Shown: positions 1 through 8,520 of the stretch, piece by piece
Layout of the letters: every line of letters begins with the position of its first letter
How positions within the stretch are numbered: position 1 is the stretch's first letter
NCBI GenBank assembly: GCA_020636505.1
Contig: JACJXR010000001.1
Location: 186,001 to 250,000, forward strand
Length of the DNA: 64,000 nucleotides
Direction of reading: 5' to 3'
DNA from: Chitinophagales bacterium
GTDB lineage: Bacteria; Bacteroidota; Bacteroidia; Chitinophagales; Chitinophagaceae
Notes under the pieces: model-generated
The model's input: the letters and a program-made list of their open reading frames with translations, nothing else
The model's database searches: none
Told to the model about the DNA's origin: nothing
Program-made: the position numbers and the translations under genes

Positions 1-558
1 TATCTGAATACCGTTCAAAGTTGTTCTCGTATACCTGTCACCCAAACCTCTTACATATATGTACTTTCCGTCTTCGATACTTACACCGGTCACCCTTTTA
101 GATGCTTCGATGGCGGTACCGTCACCCACCAATTGCATTTGTGCGGAAGATATACCATCCATTATAGAAGTGGATCTTCTCTTCATTGCTATCAGTGCGC
201 TTTCGTTTGTTCTAACTGCTTCTGCTTTGATCACAACTTCTTCAAGCTTCGAGCCTGCCGGCTGAAGTTTGATTTCATTCAACACATTTACATCATCGTC
301 TTTAACGGTTACATCCGCTATGTTCAACGGCTGATAACCTACACACTTGATTTCCAACTGATGAGTACCCGACTCGACATTAAGTGTAAACGCACCGTCG
401 AGGTCCGTCACAGTACCTATTGTCGTACCTTTTACCACTACCACGGCAGACATCAACGGATAACCGTCCGCATCGATAACCGAACCGCGAATAATACCTT
501 TACCCAGAGCTGTAATACTCATTAAACAGCCTAAGACGAAAAGCAGAGAATTTTTCAT
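1..558 (-). CDS. TonB-dependent receptor, N-terminal part (runs off the window)
   Basis: I translated this region directly; the frame is open from the ATG at 558 to the window edge (186 codons). The protein starts with a signal peptide (MKNSLLFVLGCLMSITALGKG), followed by a carboxypeptidase-like regulatory domain (residues ~20-100, IRGSVIDADGYPL and GTVTDLDGAFTL segments), then the start of a TonB plug domain (GDGTAIEASKRVTGVSIEDG, YVRGLGDRYTRTTLNG). Receptors of this architecture import a ligand across the outer membrane with TonB energy. It lies 102 bp downstream of the beta-helix lipoprotein gene on the same strand and is probably co-transcribed with it. The substrate cannot be read from this part. 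The barrel is outside the window. Confidence 0.9.
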   Translation of the reverse strand, partial: MKNSLLFVLGCLMSITALGKGIIRGSVIDADGYPLMSAVVVVKGTTIGTVTDLDGAFTLNVESGTHQLEIKCVGYQPLNIADVTVKDDDVNVLNEIKLQPAGSKLEEVVIKAEAVRTNESALIAMKRRSTSIMDGISSAQMQLVGDGTAIEASKRVTGVSIEDGKYIYVRGLGDRYTRTTLNGIQI

Positions 559-580
559 TGAATAATTGTTAAAAACAGAA

Positions 581-610
581 ATTTGGGAGGAAGCAATCTT
601 CCACCCAAAT
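581..610 (-). terminator. Intergenic hairpin between lipoprotein and TonB receptor genes (attenuator or processing site)
   Basis: ATTTGGG-a-GGAAG pairs with CTTCC-a-CCCAAAT around a 4-base loop, with one internal mismatch. On the minus strand it is followed by a T-rich stretch before the receptor start codon. The shape fits a partial terminator or an mRNA-stabilising hairpin that would set different levels for the two genes. It could also be only a transcript processing signal. Confidence 0.45.
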
Positions 611-660
611 CTCCTTGTTGTTTTATTAAGCTTTATTAATCTCAATTGATAATAATTTTA

Positions 661-1869
661 TTAAAGGCCGCCCAAAGCACCGGCTTTCGAAGCCCATGTC
701 CATGACATACCGCTAACGTTTGCTTTACCTGTAGACGAACTTCCTACAGTAACACCTGTTGCAGTAGCAGCATCTTTGATATAATCACCGATTGTACCTG
801 TACCGTTGATAACTATGTTAGCGTATGAAGTACCCGGATTGTCAACTGTTCTGTTGATTTGCTGACCTGAAGCAACGTTCTTGAAGAATATGTTCTCAAG
901 TTTTACAAGTGTGTTTTTATCAGTATTGATCAAATCACCACCTGTAGTTCTTCCGTTGAAGTCATTCACAACTGAACCGTTTTTGATTGTGTAAGTTCTT
1001 TCCATTGTACCTTCAGCACCATCCAATTCAAAGCAGTGGTCACCCGGAGTTACAACTACGAAGTTGTCCATAGTACCACCCCAAGATTGGTCAGCATCAA
1101 CACCGTCATCACCGGCGTTGAATGATATAAAGTTTTTAACGCTAACAGTACCACCGAAGAATTCGATAGCATCATCTTGGTTGGCAACAACCTCTACATT
1201 CTCGATAACTGTACCTGAACCTACACCTGCAAGAGTAAGACCGTTGATCTCGTTACCTGCACCGATGTTTGCACCACCGTGACGGATAGATACATATTTT
1301 ATTGAACCTGAGTTATCAGCATCGTCAGAACCACCGTAAAGACCGTTTTGGTCAGAAGTAGGTATACCTTCAATCTGTACTTCACTAGCAGATGCAGATA
1401 TTGTTGCTTTACCACAAATCAACAAACCACCCCAAAGACCGTTAACGTCCGTACCAAGGTTAGGGCTTGCGAAATTACCTGCAGCTACATTTTCAGGAGT
1501 GATCTCGTCAGCTACTGAAGTGAATATGATCGGCATGGTAGCAGTACCTTCTGCCATCAACTTACCACCTCTTGCTATCAAAAGAGCGGTAGCGTTTGCA
1601 CCTGTACCTGCTTCACCTTTAATAACTGTACCCGGCTCGATAGTCAATGTTGCACCTGACAATACAGTAATACGGCCACCCAATTGCCAAACTCTGTCAG
1701 CAGTCCAAGTAGTGTTTGTAGAGATGTTTGAACTAACGATCTCAGTACCCGGAGGTGTCGGAGTTGGAGTTGGAGTTGGAGTAGTAGTATCTTTCTTACA
1801 AGAGAAAAGGCTGATCGATGCCGCTAGCACCAATGTGATTTTAGTCAATTTTAGATTTCTCATTTTCAT
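661..1869 (-). CDS. Parallel beta-helix surface lipoprotein, partner of the TonB receptor
   Basis: The 402-residue protein has a lipoprotein signal peptide with lipobox LFSC followed by KKD, a flexible Thr-Pro repeat linker (about residues 27-40), and a body rich in short beta strands with G-rich turns (VLSGATLTIEPGTVIKG, LNGLWGGLLICGKATI-like segments), typical of a parallel beta-helix. It should be anchored to the outer membrane. No catalytic motif is recognisable. I start it at the ATG at 1869; a longer reading from a TTG at 1890 adds seven residues and is less likely. It precedes the TonB receptor gene, so it is probably the lipoprotein partner in an uptake pair. The upstream region carries 11-bp direct repeats resembling a Pho box. 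Confidence 0.85.
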   Translation of the reverse strand: MKMRNLKLTKITLVLAASISLFSCKKDTTTPTPTPTPTPPGTEIVSSNISTNTTWTADRVWQLGGRITVLSGATLTIEPGTVIKGEAGTGANATALLIARGGKLMAEGTATMPIIFTSVADEITPENVAAGNFASPNLGTDVNGLWGGLLICGKATISASASEVQIEGIPTSDQNGLYGGSDDADNSGSIKYVSIRHGGANIGAGNEINGLTLAGVGSGTVIENVEVVANQDDAIEFFGGTVSVKNFISFNAGDDGVDADQSWGGTMDNFVVVTPGDHCFELDGAEGTMERTYTIKNGSVVNDFNGRTTGGDLINTDKNTLVKLENIFFKNVASGQQINRTVDNPGTSYANIVINGTGTIGDYIKDAATATGVTVGSSSTGKANVSGMSWTWASKAGALGGL

Positions 1870-1903
1870 AAAGTTTTTATTTGACTGCAAAAGAACACTC
1901 CCG

Positions 1904-1932
1904 ATATTATGCGAATGTTACCCCACGTTTAA
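1904..1932. promoter_or_regulatory. Short second set of ATGTTAC-like sites near the lipoprotein start
   Basis: An exact ATGTTAC at 1915-1921 is preceded 11 bp earlier by ATATTAT and followed by a poorer match. It lies 35-65 bp upstream of the ATG at 1869, where a promoter-proximal activator would sit. This is weaker than the array at 2051-2123 and is inferred from that one. Confidence 0.3.
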
Positions 1933-2050
1933 TTTTAAATGAATAAAGTTTTTTTGTTTTTTGAACCATATTTGAAAGTTCTAAAATCAACGTCGGTAAA
2001 GGCTTTGCACCAAATCAACGGTGATATTATTCACCAATTTTGCTGCAAAA

Positions 2051-2123
2051 ATGCAACTCGAATATTACTGCCATGTTACTTCAATGTTACCGATGTGTAA
2101 CCTCAATGTTACCCCAATGTTAA
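2051..2123. promoter_or_regulatory. Array of seven 7-bp direct repeats at 11-bp period (Pho-box-like)
   Basis: Units start at 2051, 2062, 2073, 2084, 2095, 2106 and 2117 and read ATGCAAC, ATATTAC, ATGTTAC, ATGTTAC, GTGTAAC, ATGTTAC and ATGTTAA, each separated by 4 bp. This 7+4 geometry is that of PhoB-type binding sites, although the unit differs from the enterobacterial one. The array lies in the 356-bp gap between the lipoprotein/TonB pair (leftwards) and the aminotransferase gene (rightwards), so either or both could be controlled. Apart from this array and the sites near 1904-1932, I see nothing else in that gap. Confidence 0.6.
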
Positions 2124-2225
2124 GCCCCTAAATAGGTGTTGATTTTTAAGGATTTACATCGCCCTTCTCGTTGAATTGCGGAACCGGATAGGAGTATTCA
2201 GGCACTGTAGTAACTTAGCATCCAT

Positions 2226-3404
2226 ATGAATATCAGAAGCCTGTTTTTACAACATTTGGCACAAACCTCTCAAAGTCCGGTAGGGCTGCATATTACTTCC
2301 GCCACAGGCAATCACCTCATAGATGCCGACGGCAAGAAATACCTTGACCTTATTGGAGGCATCAGCGTATGCAATGCAGGACACTCCAATCCATATATTA
2401 CCGATGCCATAAAAAAGCAGTTAGACGACTATACACATATAATGGTGTATGGAGAACTGATACAAAGCCCACAAGTGGAATATGCACAAGGCATAACCGA
2501 AAGGTTGCCCAAACAGCTAAACAGTATATACTTTACCAATTCCGGAACCGAAGCCACCGAAGGTGCACTCAAATTGGCGAGGCGGGTAACAGGAAGAACG
2601 GATGTAATCGCTTGCAACAACAGCTACCATGGTTCAACTCTGGGTTCGCTCAGTGTTATGGGCGACGAATACTGGCGCAACGCATATCGTCCTCTTTTAC
2701 CCGGTGTATGGCATTATAACTACAACTCAGATGAACTCTTGAACGCTATAAATGAAAACACTTCCTGTGTATTGTTAGAAACAGTACAGGCTGAAGCGGG
2801 AGTTATAGAACCCGATATGGAATGGATAAAAGCGGTCAGAGAGAAATGCTCTCAAACAGGCGCACTACTGATATTGGATGAAATACAATGCGGATTTGGC
2901 CGAACAGGTAAACTTTGGGGCTTTGAACACTATGACATTGTCCCCGATGTAATATTATTAGGCAAAGCACTTGGTGGTGGTATGCCATTGGGTGCATTCG
3001 TTTCTTCACATGAAAACATGCAAACACTGACTGTTGACCCTGTACTTGGACATATTACCACATTCGGAGGACATCCTGTATCATGTGCCGCCGGTAAAGC
3101 AGCAATGGATTTCATTATACGCGAAGGGTTGATAGAGCAGGTAGAAGCCAAAGGGAGATTGTTTGCCGAAAACTTGGTACATGATGAGATAAAAGCCGTT
3201 AGGAGAAAAGGCTTGCTGATAGCCGTAGAGCTGGAAAGCAACGAAAAGGTCCTCGAAGTATGCCGACTATGTATCGACAAGGGCATATTCACCGACTGGT
3301 TCTTATTCGCACAAAACTGTATACGAATAGCACCACCACTCACCATCACAAACGAGGATATAGTATTTGCTTGCGAAACCTTAAAAGAGATATTAAACAA
3401 ATAG
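2226..3404 (+). CDS. Class III PLP-dependent aminotransferase (acetylornithine/ornithine type)
   Basis: The 392-residue protein has the full class III fold: substrate/cofactor loop with NSGTEATEGALKLAR (~107-121), the DEIQCGFGRTG motif (~219) and the PLP lysine in LLGKALGGGMP (~246). Such enzymes transfer amino groups from ornithine, acetylornithine, 4-aminobutyrate or similar omega-amines to 2-oxoglutarate in the cytoplasm. The length matches the ArgD family, but no other arginine gene is nearby, so the substrate is left open. It stands alone, with a hairpin directly after the stop codon. The 11-bp repeat array lies about 100 bp upstream of its start. Confidence 0.9.
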   Translation: MNIRSLFLQHLAQTSQSPVGLHITSATGNHLIDADGKKYLDLIGGISVCNAGHSNPYITDAIKKQLDDYTHIMVYGELIQSPQVEYAQGITERLPKQLNSIYFTNSGTEATEGALKLARRVTGRTDVIACNNSYHGSTLGSLSVMGDEYWRNAYRPLLPGVWHYNYNSDELLNAINENTSCVLLETVQAEAGVIEPDMEWIKAVREKCSQTGALLILDEIQCGFGRTGKLWGFEHYDIVPDVILLGKALGGGMPLGAFVSSHENMQTLTVDPVLGHITTFGGHPVSCAAGKAAMDFIIREGLIEQVEAKGRLFAENLVHDEIKAVRRKGLLIAVELESNEKVLEVCRLCIDKGIFTDWFLFAQNCIRIAPPLTITNEDIVFACETLKEILNK

Positions 3405-3422
3405 AGGGGCATACGCCCCTCT
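3403..3422. terminator. Hairpin between convergent genes
   Basis: AGAGGGGC pairs perfectly with GCCCCTCT around a 4-base loop and overlaps the aminotransferase stop codon. There is no long T-run on either strand, but it lies between convergent genes and probably ends transcription from at least the left side. Confidence 0.6.
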
Positions 3423-3448
3423 GTTATATATTAGGTTTTGAAACGCTT

Positions 3449-4144
3449 CTATTCGCCACCGAATAACCCTTTCCAAGCCAAGGCGGCCACTATACCTCCC
3501 AATATGGGTGCTACAATGAACAACCATAGTTGAGACATCGCCTTACCACCCGCTATTATAGCCGGACCGAAACTTCTGGCAGGGTTTACTGAGGTACCTG
3601 TGATAGGTATGGCAACCATATGTATCAATACCAGTGTCAACCCTATTGCCAAACCGGCCATTGTTGAATTTCCTGCTTTGGAGGTTACTGCAAATATCAC
3701 GAACAGGAATACAAAGGTCATCACAGCTTCTGTCAAAAACGCCGCTGTGGTATTATATGCTCCCAAATAGCCTTCCCCCCATCCGTTGGAGCCAAGAGCC
3801 CATTCTCCCATACTGAACCCGGGCATACCCGATAATATATTATATAAAACTATGGCGCCTACCGTAGCTCCCGCCACTTGTGCCACCACATAGCCTATTG
3901 TGTCCTTAAAGCTGATCTTGCCGGCTACAAGCATGGAGATGGTGATGGCAGGGTTGATGTGACAACCCGATATTGGGCCTATGGCGTAAGCCATTACCAC
4001 AACCGCGAGACCAAATGCAAGAGAGATACCTAATAGCCCAAGTCCTGCCGGACCTGTAGTTGATATACCTGCAACAGTTGCCGCTCCGCAACCAAACAGT
4101 ACCAAACAAAATGTACCGATAAGCTCGGCGATGTATTTTTTCAT
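3449..4144 (-). CDS. aqpZ: Aquaporin Z family water channel
   Basis: The 231-residue protein has six hydrophobic segments and the two NPA half-helix motifs of the MIP family: GCHINPAITIS (~63) and TSVNPARSFGPA (~183). The Arg right after the second NPA is the selectivity-filter arginine. Family members with this length and the NPARSFGPA signature are water-selective AqpZ channels in the inner membrane. It is a single-gene unit, convergent with the aminotransferase gene. Confidence 0.93.
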   Translation of the reverse strand: MKKYIAELIGTFCLVLFGCGAATVAGISTTGPAGLGLLGISLAFGLAVVVMAYAIGPISGCHINPAITISMLVAGKISFKDTIGYVVAQVAGATVGAIVLYNILSGMPGFSMGEWALGSNGWGEGYLGAYNTTAAFLTEAVMTFVFLFVIFAVTSKAGNSTMAGLAIGLTLVLIHMVAIPITGTSVNPARSFGPAIIAGGKAMSQLWLFIVAPILGGIVAALAWKGLFGGE

Positions 4145-4210
4145 GCTAGTTGATATTAGTTACATAAAAATATAATTAATATCCCTACATTTTATATACC
4201 TGTGGAAAAC

Positions 4211-4236
4211 AAAAAAGGCGAGGCATACGCCTCGCC
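4211..4236 (-). terminator. Rho-independent terminator of the lipoprotein gene at 4260-5099
   Basis: GGCGAGGC and GCCTCGCC form a perfect 8-bp stem with a 4-base loop, followed on the minus strand by six T. It directly follows the minus-strand gene ending at 4260. Confidence 0.85.
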
Positions 4237-4259
4237 ATAAATATTTGACAATGTGTTTA

Positions 4260-5099
4260 TTATGGTATTTTCACAGGAGTAACAACTCCGTTCACGTTGA
4301 TGGTTGCATCATTTTCGCATCCACCGTCACCGTAATCAAGCACACGTTGTGTGGCTCCTTCGGGATAGATGTTGATCCTACCGTCTGTTATCCAGTTACA
4401 GTTGATGGCAACCAACAATTGTTCTGATATTTCAATATTGTATCCATCACCGTTCGGTCTGTGGAACGAACCTGTTCCTGAAAGCCTGAAAGCATCATCC
4501 GCTGCTTGTGGAGTATTCGCACCGGTGTACCATGTGCTTATCCTTTTGCTTTCGCCTGTTATATAACCGTTCTCAGAAGGCTTATACACCGAATCAACTC
4601 TACGCTCATCAAAAAAGATGTTACCTGCTGCATCAAGACCCATGTTTGTGATACGCTTGGTGCCCATTACTCCGAATCCATCCACTTCATATCCTTGGAA
4701 AGTGATATTTTGAAAATATCCCTTATCGTTTCTCTGCTTATCGTTGGTGTACTGAACCATTATCTTACCCTTGCGGTATCTACCGTCATAGCCCAGACAT
4801 TGATTGGATCCGAAGTCGATAACCATCAGCCCATCAGCATTAGTGACTGTAGCACAAGATGCCAAGCTGTTCTCTCCACCTTTCAATGCTGCTGCTCCCA
4901 GAGCAAACGCACGTTCCACAACTCTGTCCACGTTGTTGTATACATGTTCCAATATCAATTGGTCTTCGGCATATCCCGTTTTCTCCGGCTCGGTAACAAT
5001 ATCATCATCGTCGTCTTTTCTGCACGATACTACCGTTGATAATGCCACCAACAATACAAGGCAAATCGTAGCGTATGCGGACAATCTATTTGTAAACAT
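4260..5099 (-). CDS. Uncharacterised Cys-lipoprotein
   Basis: The 279-residue protein has a lipoprotein signal peptide (lipobox STVVSC) followed by RKDDDDD, an acidic stretch near the N-terminus. The rest is predicted soluble, with Gly- and Asn-rich strand-like segments and four further cysteines (in ASC, NQC, INC and GGC) that could form disulphides. I do not recognise a known domain. Similar lipoproteins are common and poorly described in Bacteroidota. It has its own terminator and is divergent from the UDP-glucose dehydrogenase gene. Confidence 0.75.
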   Translation of the reverse strand: MFTNRLSAYATICLVLLVALSTVVSCRKDDDDDIVTEPEKTGYAEDQLILEHVYNNVDRVVERAFALGAAALKGGENSLASCATVTNADGLMVIDFGSNQCLGYDGRYRKGKIMVQYTNDKQRNDKGYFQNITFQGYEVDGFGVMGTKRITNMGLDAAGNIFFDERRVDSVYKPSENGYITGESKRISTWYTGANTPQAADDAFRLSGTGSFHRPNGDGYNIEISEQLLVAINCNWITDGRINIYPEGATQRVLDYGDGGCENDATINVNGVVTPVKIP

Positions 5100-5220
5100 A
5101 TAAGCTTGCTTTTTTATAACTTTTTGTAAGCGTTAACTATAGCCATAAATATAAAACATAAATCGCGCATATTTTATAGACTATTAATAATTCAGGTGCA
5201 GACCCCAGCGAAATAATCTT

Positions 5221-5228
5221 TACATTTG
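5221..5228 (+). promoter_or_regulatory. Bacteroidota -7 element TACATTTG upstream of ugd
   Basis: TACATTTG matches the Bacteroidota sigma-A -7 consensus TAnnTTTG and lies 24 bp upstream of the start codon at 5252. No clear -33 TTTG was found at the usual distance. Confidence 0.5.
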
Positions 5229-5251
5229 CACTCAAATTTCAAAAAAATCAT

Positions 5252-6598
5252 ATGAAAGTAGCCATAATAGGTACAGGATATGTGGGATTAGTATCAGGTA
5301 CTTGCTTTGCTGAAACCGGAAACAGTGTCACCTGTGTCGACATCAATGAGAAGAAAGTTGAGATGTTGAGAAACGGTAAAACGCCGATTTACGAACCGGG
5401 CCTTGATGTACTTCTGGAGCGCAACATCAAAGAAAAGCGAATCAGCTTCACCACCTCTCTAGAAGAAGGTGTGAAAGATGCTCAAGTTATATTCCTTGCT
5501 TTGCCTACCCCTCCGGGTAAAGACGGCGAAGCAGACCTTCAATATGTATTGGACGTAGCCGACAAACTCGGCGATATCGTTACTACATACAAAGTGGTGG
5601 TAAACAAGAGCACGGTACCAGTAGGTACTGCCGAGAAAGTGGCTGCCGCATTGGGTAAAAAATTGGATAAGGAACTGTACGATGTGGTATCGAACCCCGA
5701 GTTCCTTCGTGAAGGTGTTGCGGTTGACGATTTCTTGAAGCCTGACCGTGTGGTAATAGGTACTTCTTCTGAAAAGGCTAGAAAAATAATGGAAGAGCTG
5801 TATCAGCCTTTCGTACGTCAGGGCAACCCGATATACTTTATGGATGAGCGTTCTTCTGAAATGACCAAATATGCCGCCAACTCTTATTTGGCTATGCGTA
5901 TTTCGTTCATGAACGAAATGGCGAACCTTTGTGAAAGAGCAGGTGCCAACGTGGACATGGTTCGCGTAGGTATGGGTAGCGACAGCCGTATCGGCAAGCG
6001 TTTCCTTTTCCCGGGTGTTGGATATGGCGGTAGCTGTTTCCCTAAAGATGTTCAAGCATTGGCTCGTACCGCTCGTCAGTTGGGCTATGAGTACAAACTG
6101 ATAGAAACGACAATGAACGTGAACCAACTTCAAAAAACAAAGTTGGGTATCAAAATAAAGAACACATTTGGCAACGACCTTACCGGTCGCAAGTTCGCCA
6201 TATGGGGTTTGGCTTTCAAACCCGAAACAGATGATATTCGTGAAGCTCCGGCATTGGAACTCATCAACGAATTGACAGAAGCAGGTGCACAGGTTGATGT
6301 ATTCGACCCTGAAGCAATGCCGAACGTGAAGGAAATAATGGGCGATAAGATCACTTATTCGGAAGATGAATACACTCCGCTGAACAGTGCAGATGCATTG
6401 ATCATCGTTACTGAATGGAACGAATTCCGTAACCCTGATTTCAGCAGGATAAAAGAATCATTGAAGCAGCCTTTCATCTTCGACGGGCGTAACGTGTTCA
6501 CGTTGGAGAAAATGAAAGAGAATGGATTCTATTATGAAAGCATCGGCCGCAACACGGTAAATGAAGAACTGAAAGAAAAGTTGACAGTACTTTCATAA
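5252..6598 (+). CDS. ugd: UDP-glucose 6-dehydrogenase
   Basis: The 448-residue protein oxidises UDP-glucose to UDP-glucuronate with two NAD+. It shows the N-terminal Rossmann motif GTGYVGLVSGTC (~8), the central dimerisation region, and the catalytic cysteine in GYGGSCFPKDVQAL (near 260), then the C-terminal UDP-binding domain (GLAFKPETDDIREAPAL). Its product is the substrate of the next gene, which lies 35 bp downstream on the same strand. Together they make UDP-xylose for capsule, exopolysaccharide or glycan synthesis. Confidence 0.96.
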   Translation: MKVAIIGTGYVGLVSGTCFAETGNSVTCVDINEKKVEMLRNGKTPIYEPGLDVLLERNIKEKRISFTTSLEEGVKDAQVIFLALPTPPGKDGEADLQYVLDVADKLGDIVTTYKVVVNKSTVPVGTAEKVAAALGKKLDKELYDVVSNPEFLREGVAVDDFLKPDRVVIGTSSEKARKIMEELYQPFVRQGNPIYFMDERSSEMTKYAANSYLAMRISFMNEMANLCERAGANVDMVRVGMGSDSRIGKRFLFPGVGYGGSCFPKDVQALARTARQLGYEYKLIETTMNVNQLQKTKLGIKIKNTFGNDLTGRKFAIWGLAFKPETDDIREAPALELINELTEAGAQVDVFDPEAMPNVKEIMGDKITYSEDEYTPLNSADALIIVTEWNEFRNPDFSRIKESLKQPFIFDGRNVFTLEKMKENGFYYESIGRNTVNEELKEKLTVLS

Positions 6599-6633
6599 TT
6601 TAGAGCATCTATTCATTTATTGAATCACTACTA

Positions 6634-7575
6634 ATGAGCAAAAACAAAAGAATACTCATAACAGGCGCAGCCGGCTTTCTTGGTTCACATTTGTGCGACC
6701 GTTTCATAAAAGAAGGCTTTGATGTTGTTGGTATGGACAACCTGTTGACAGGTAACATCAAAAACATCGAGCACCTTTTCCCTTTGAAGGAATTTGAATT
6801 TTACCATCACGATATAACCAAGTACATCCACGTTGCAGGTGATGTTGATTACATCCTGCACTTTGCCTCTCCCGCCAGCCCGATAGACTATCTGAAAATG
6901 CCGATACAGACATTGAAGGTAGGTGCATTGGGTACACACAACGTATTGGGTGTGGCATTGGCCAAAAAGGCAAGGATACTTGTTGCATCCACATCAGAGG
7001 TATATGGCGACCCATTGGTACACCCGCAAACGGAAGAGTACTGGGGTAACGTAAACCCAATAGGACCTCGCGGTGTATACGATGAGGCTAAGCGTTTCTT
7101 GGAAAGCATCACTATGGCATATCACAATTTCCATGGTGTTGAAACAAGGATGATACGCATATTCAATACATACGGTCCGCGTATGCGACTAGATGATGGA
7201 CGTGCATTGCCTACATTCATGAGCCAAGCATTGCGTGGCGAAGATGTGACCGTATTCGGCGATGGTTCTCAAACACGTTCATTCTGTTATGTTGACGATT
7301 TGGTGGAAGGTATTTACCGATTATTGATGAGTGATTACCACATGCCTGTGAACATCGGTAACCCTGCGGAAATAACCTTGAAAGAGTTTGCCGAAGAGGT
7401 TGTTGAACTGGTTGGCGGTAATTCTAAAATAGTATACGAACCACTGCCGAAAGACGATCCAAAGCAGCGCAGACCGGATATCACCAAAGCCAGAGAAATA
7501 CTTGGCTGGGAACCGACAATCGATCGTAGCGAAGGCCTTAAGCTTACGCTTGAGTACTTCAAACAACACATCTAA
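6634..7575 (+). CDS. UDP-glucuronate decarboxylase (UDP-xylose synthase)
   Basis: This 313-residue extended short-chain dehydrogenase has the NAD-binding GAAGFLGSHLCD motif at the N-terminus, a TSEVYGDPL segment and the catalytic Tyr/Lys pair in YDEAKRF (~148). IRIFNTYGPRM and GDGSQTRSFCYVDD are typical of the Uxs family, which converts UDP-glucuronate to UDP-xylose. It follows ugd closely, and a terminator lies 20 bp after its stop, so the two genes form a complete two-gene operon. A related UDP-glucuronate epimerase activity cannot be fully excluded but fits the motifs less well. Confidence 0.92.
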   Translation: MSKNKRILITGAAGFLGSHLCDRFIKEGFDVVGMDNLLTGNIKNIEHLFPLKEFEFYHHDITKYIHVAGDVDYILHFASPASPIDYLKMPIQTLKVGALGTHNVLGVALAKKARILVASTSEVYGDPLVHPQTEEYWGNVNPIGPRGVYDEAKRFLESITMAYHNFHGVETRMIRIFNTYGPRMRLDDGRALPTFMSQALRGEDVTVFGDGSQTRSFCYVDDLVEGIYRLLMSDYHMPVNIGNPAEITLKEFAEEVVELVGGNSKIVYEPLPKDDPKQRRPDITKAREILGWEPTIDRSEGLKLTLEYFKQHI

Positions 7576-7594
7576 GCAATACACACTTTATAAT

Positions 7595-7620
7595 AAAAGC
7601 CTCGCGATGCGGGGCTTTTT
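7595..7620 (+). terminator. Rho-independent terminator after the UDP-xylose operon
   Basis: AAAAGCCTCGC and GCGGGGCTTTT form an 11-bp stem with one G-T pair around a GAT loop, ending in a T-run. The rest of the gap to 7769 shows nothing recognisable. Confidence 0.9.
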
Positions 7621-7769
7621 CATGCACACTCTTTTCATCCGCTCATAATACACTGCAACAGTTCATTACATCCGAACAATAGCACTGCTTTACTGTTATT
7701 TTTATCAAAAATCGCATTTGCCTATTCTAATATAGGCGTTCGGTATTTTTTATTAAGTCTTTCAAAGAT

Positions 7770-7777
7770 TAGCTTTG
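7770..7777 (+). promoter_or_regulatory. -7 element TAGCTTTG upstream of the superoxide dismutase gene
   Basis: TAGCTTTG matches TAnnTTTG and lies 33 bp upstream of the start codon at 7810, within an AT-rich stretch. Confidence 0.5.
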
Positions 7778-7809
7778 CTATATCCAAAAATCAATTAAAC
7801 TAATAAACT

Positions 7810-8418
7810 ATGGCACACACACTTCCCGATTTGAAATATTCGTTTGATGCATTGGAACCACATATCGATGCTCAAACTATGGAGATACACCACGACAAGC
7901 ATCACAATGCATATGTTACAAACCTGAACAAAGCGATAGCAGGCACAGGTGCTGAACATCTTTCTATCGAAGAATTGATGAAGAACATCTCTACATATCC
8001 TATGGGCGTTCGCAACAACGGTGGCGGACACTACAACCATAGTCTGTTTTGGGAAATCTTAGGTCCTGCAGGCAGCTCACCATCAGGTGCGCTTAACGAT
8101 GCTATCAACAATACATTCGGTACACTCAACGGTCTTAAAGACAAAGTGAATGAAGCCGGCGCCACTCGCTTCGGTAGCGGCTGGGCTTGGTTGATAGTTA
8201 AAGACGGTAAACTGGAGGTTTGTTCCACTCCGAATCAGGACAACCCATTGATGGACATCGCAGAAGTAAAGGGCACACCGATATTGGGTATAGATGTTTG
8301 GGAACATGCATACTATCTGAAGTATCAAAACAAGCGTCCTGATTACTTGGGCGCCATTTGGAGCGTCATCAATTGGGATGCAGTTGCAGAACGTTACGAA
8401 GCCGCATTAAACGGATAA
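7810..8418 (+). CDS. Fe/Mn superoxide dismutase
   Basis: The 202-residue protein dismutates superoxide in the cytoplasm. The four metal ligands are visible: His27 in EIHHDKHH, His77 in GGGHYNHSLFW, and Asp and His in DVWEHAYYLKY near the C-terminus. GSGWAWLIV is also conserved. The length is normal for SodA/SodB. The GGGHxNH segment is seen in Mn and cambialistic enzymes, but the metal cannot be decided from sequence alone. The gene is monocistronic, with its own promoter element and a strong terminator. Confidence 0.95.
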   Translation: MAHTLPDLKYSFDALEPHIDAQTMEIHHDKHHNAYVTNLNKAIAGTGAEHLSIEELMKNISTYPMGVRNNGGGHYNHSLFWEILGPAGSSPSGALNDAINNTFGTLNGLKDKVNEAGATRFGSGWAWLIVKDGKLEVCSTPNQDNPLMDIAEVKGTPILGIDVWEHAYYLKYQNKRPDYLGAIWSVINWDAVAERYEAALNG

Positions 8419-8437
8419 TAATTCGATTTAGTATATT

Positions 8438-8467
8438 AAAAAAGCCCCGAATTTTCGGGGCTTTTTT
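8438..8467 (+). terminator. Terminator after the superoxide dismutase gene
   Basis: AAAAAAGCCCCGAA and TTCGGGGCTTTTTT form a perfect 14-bp inverted repeat with a 2-base loop, and a T-run is present on the plus strand. Confidence 0.92.
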
Positions 8468-8520
8468 AATGCAATAATGTTTACGGAGTTACGTTTTTAT
8501 GGTCAAATAATCAGCTTCTT

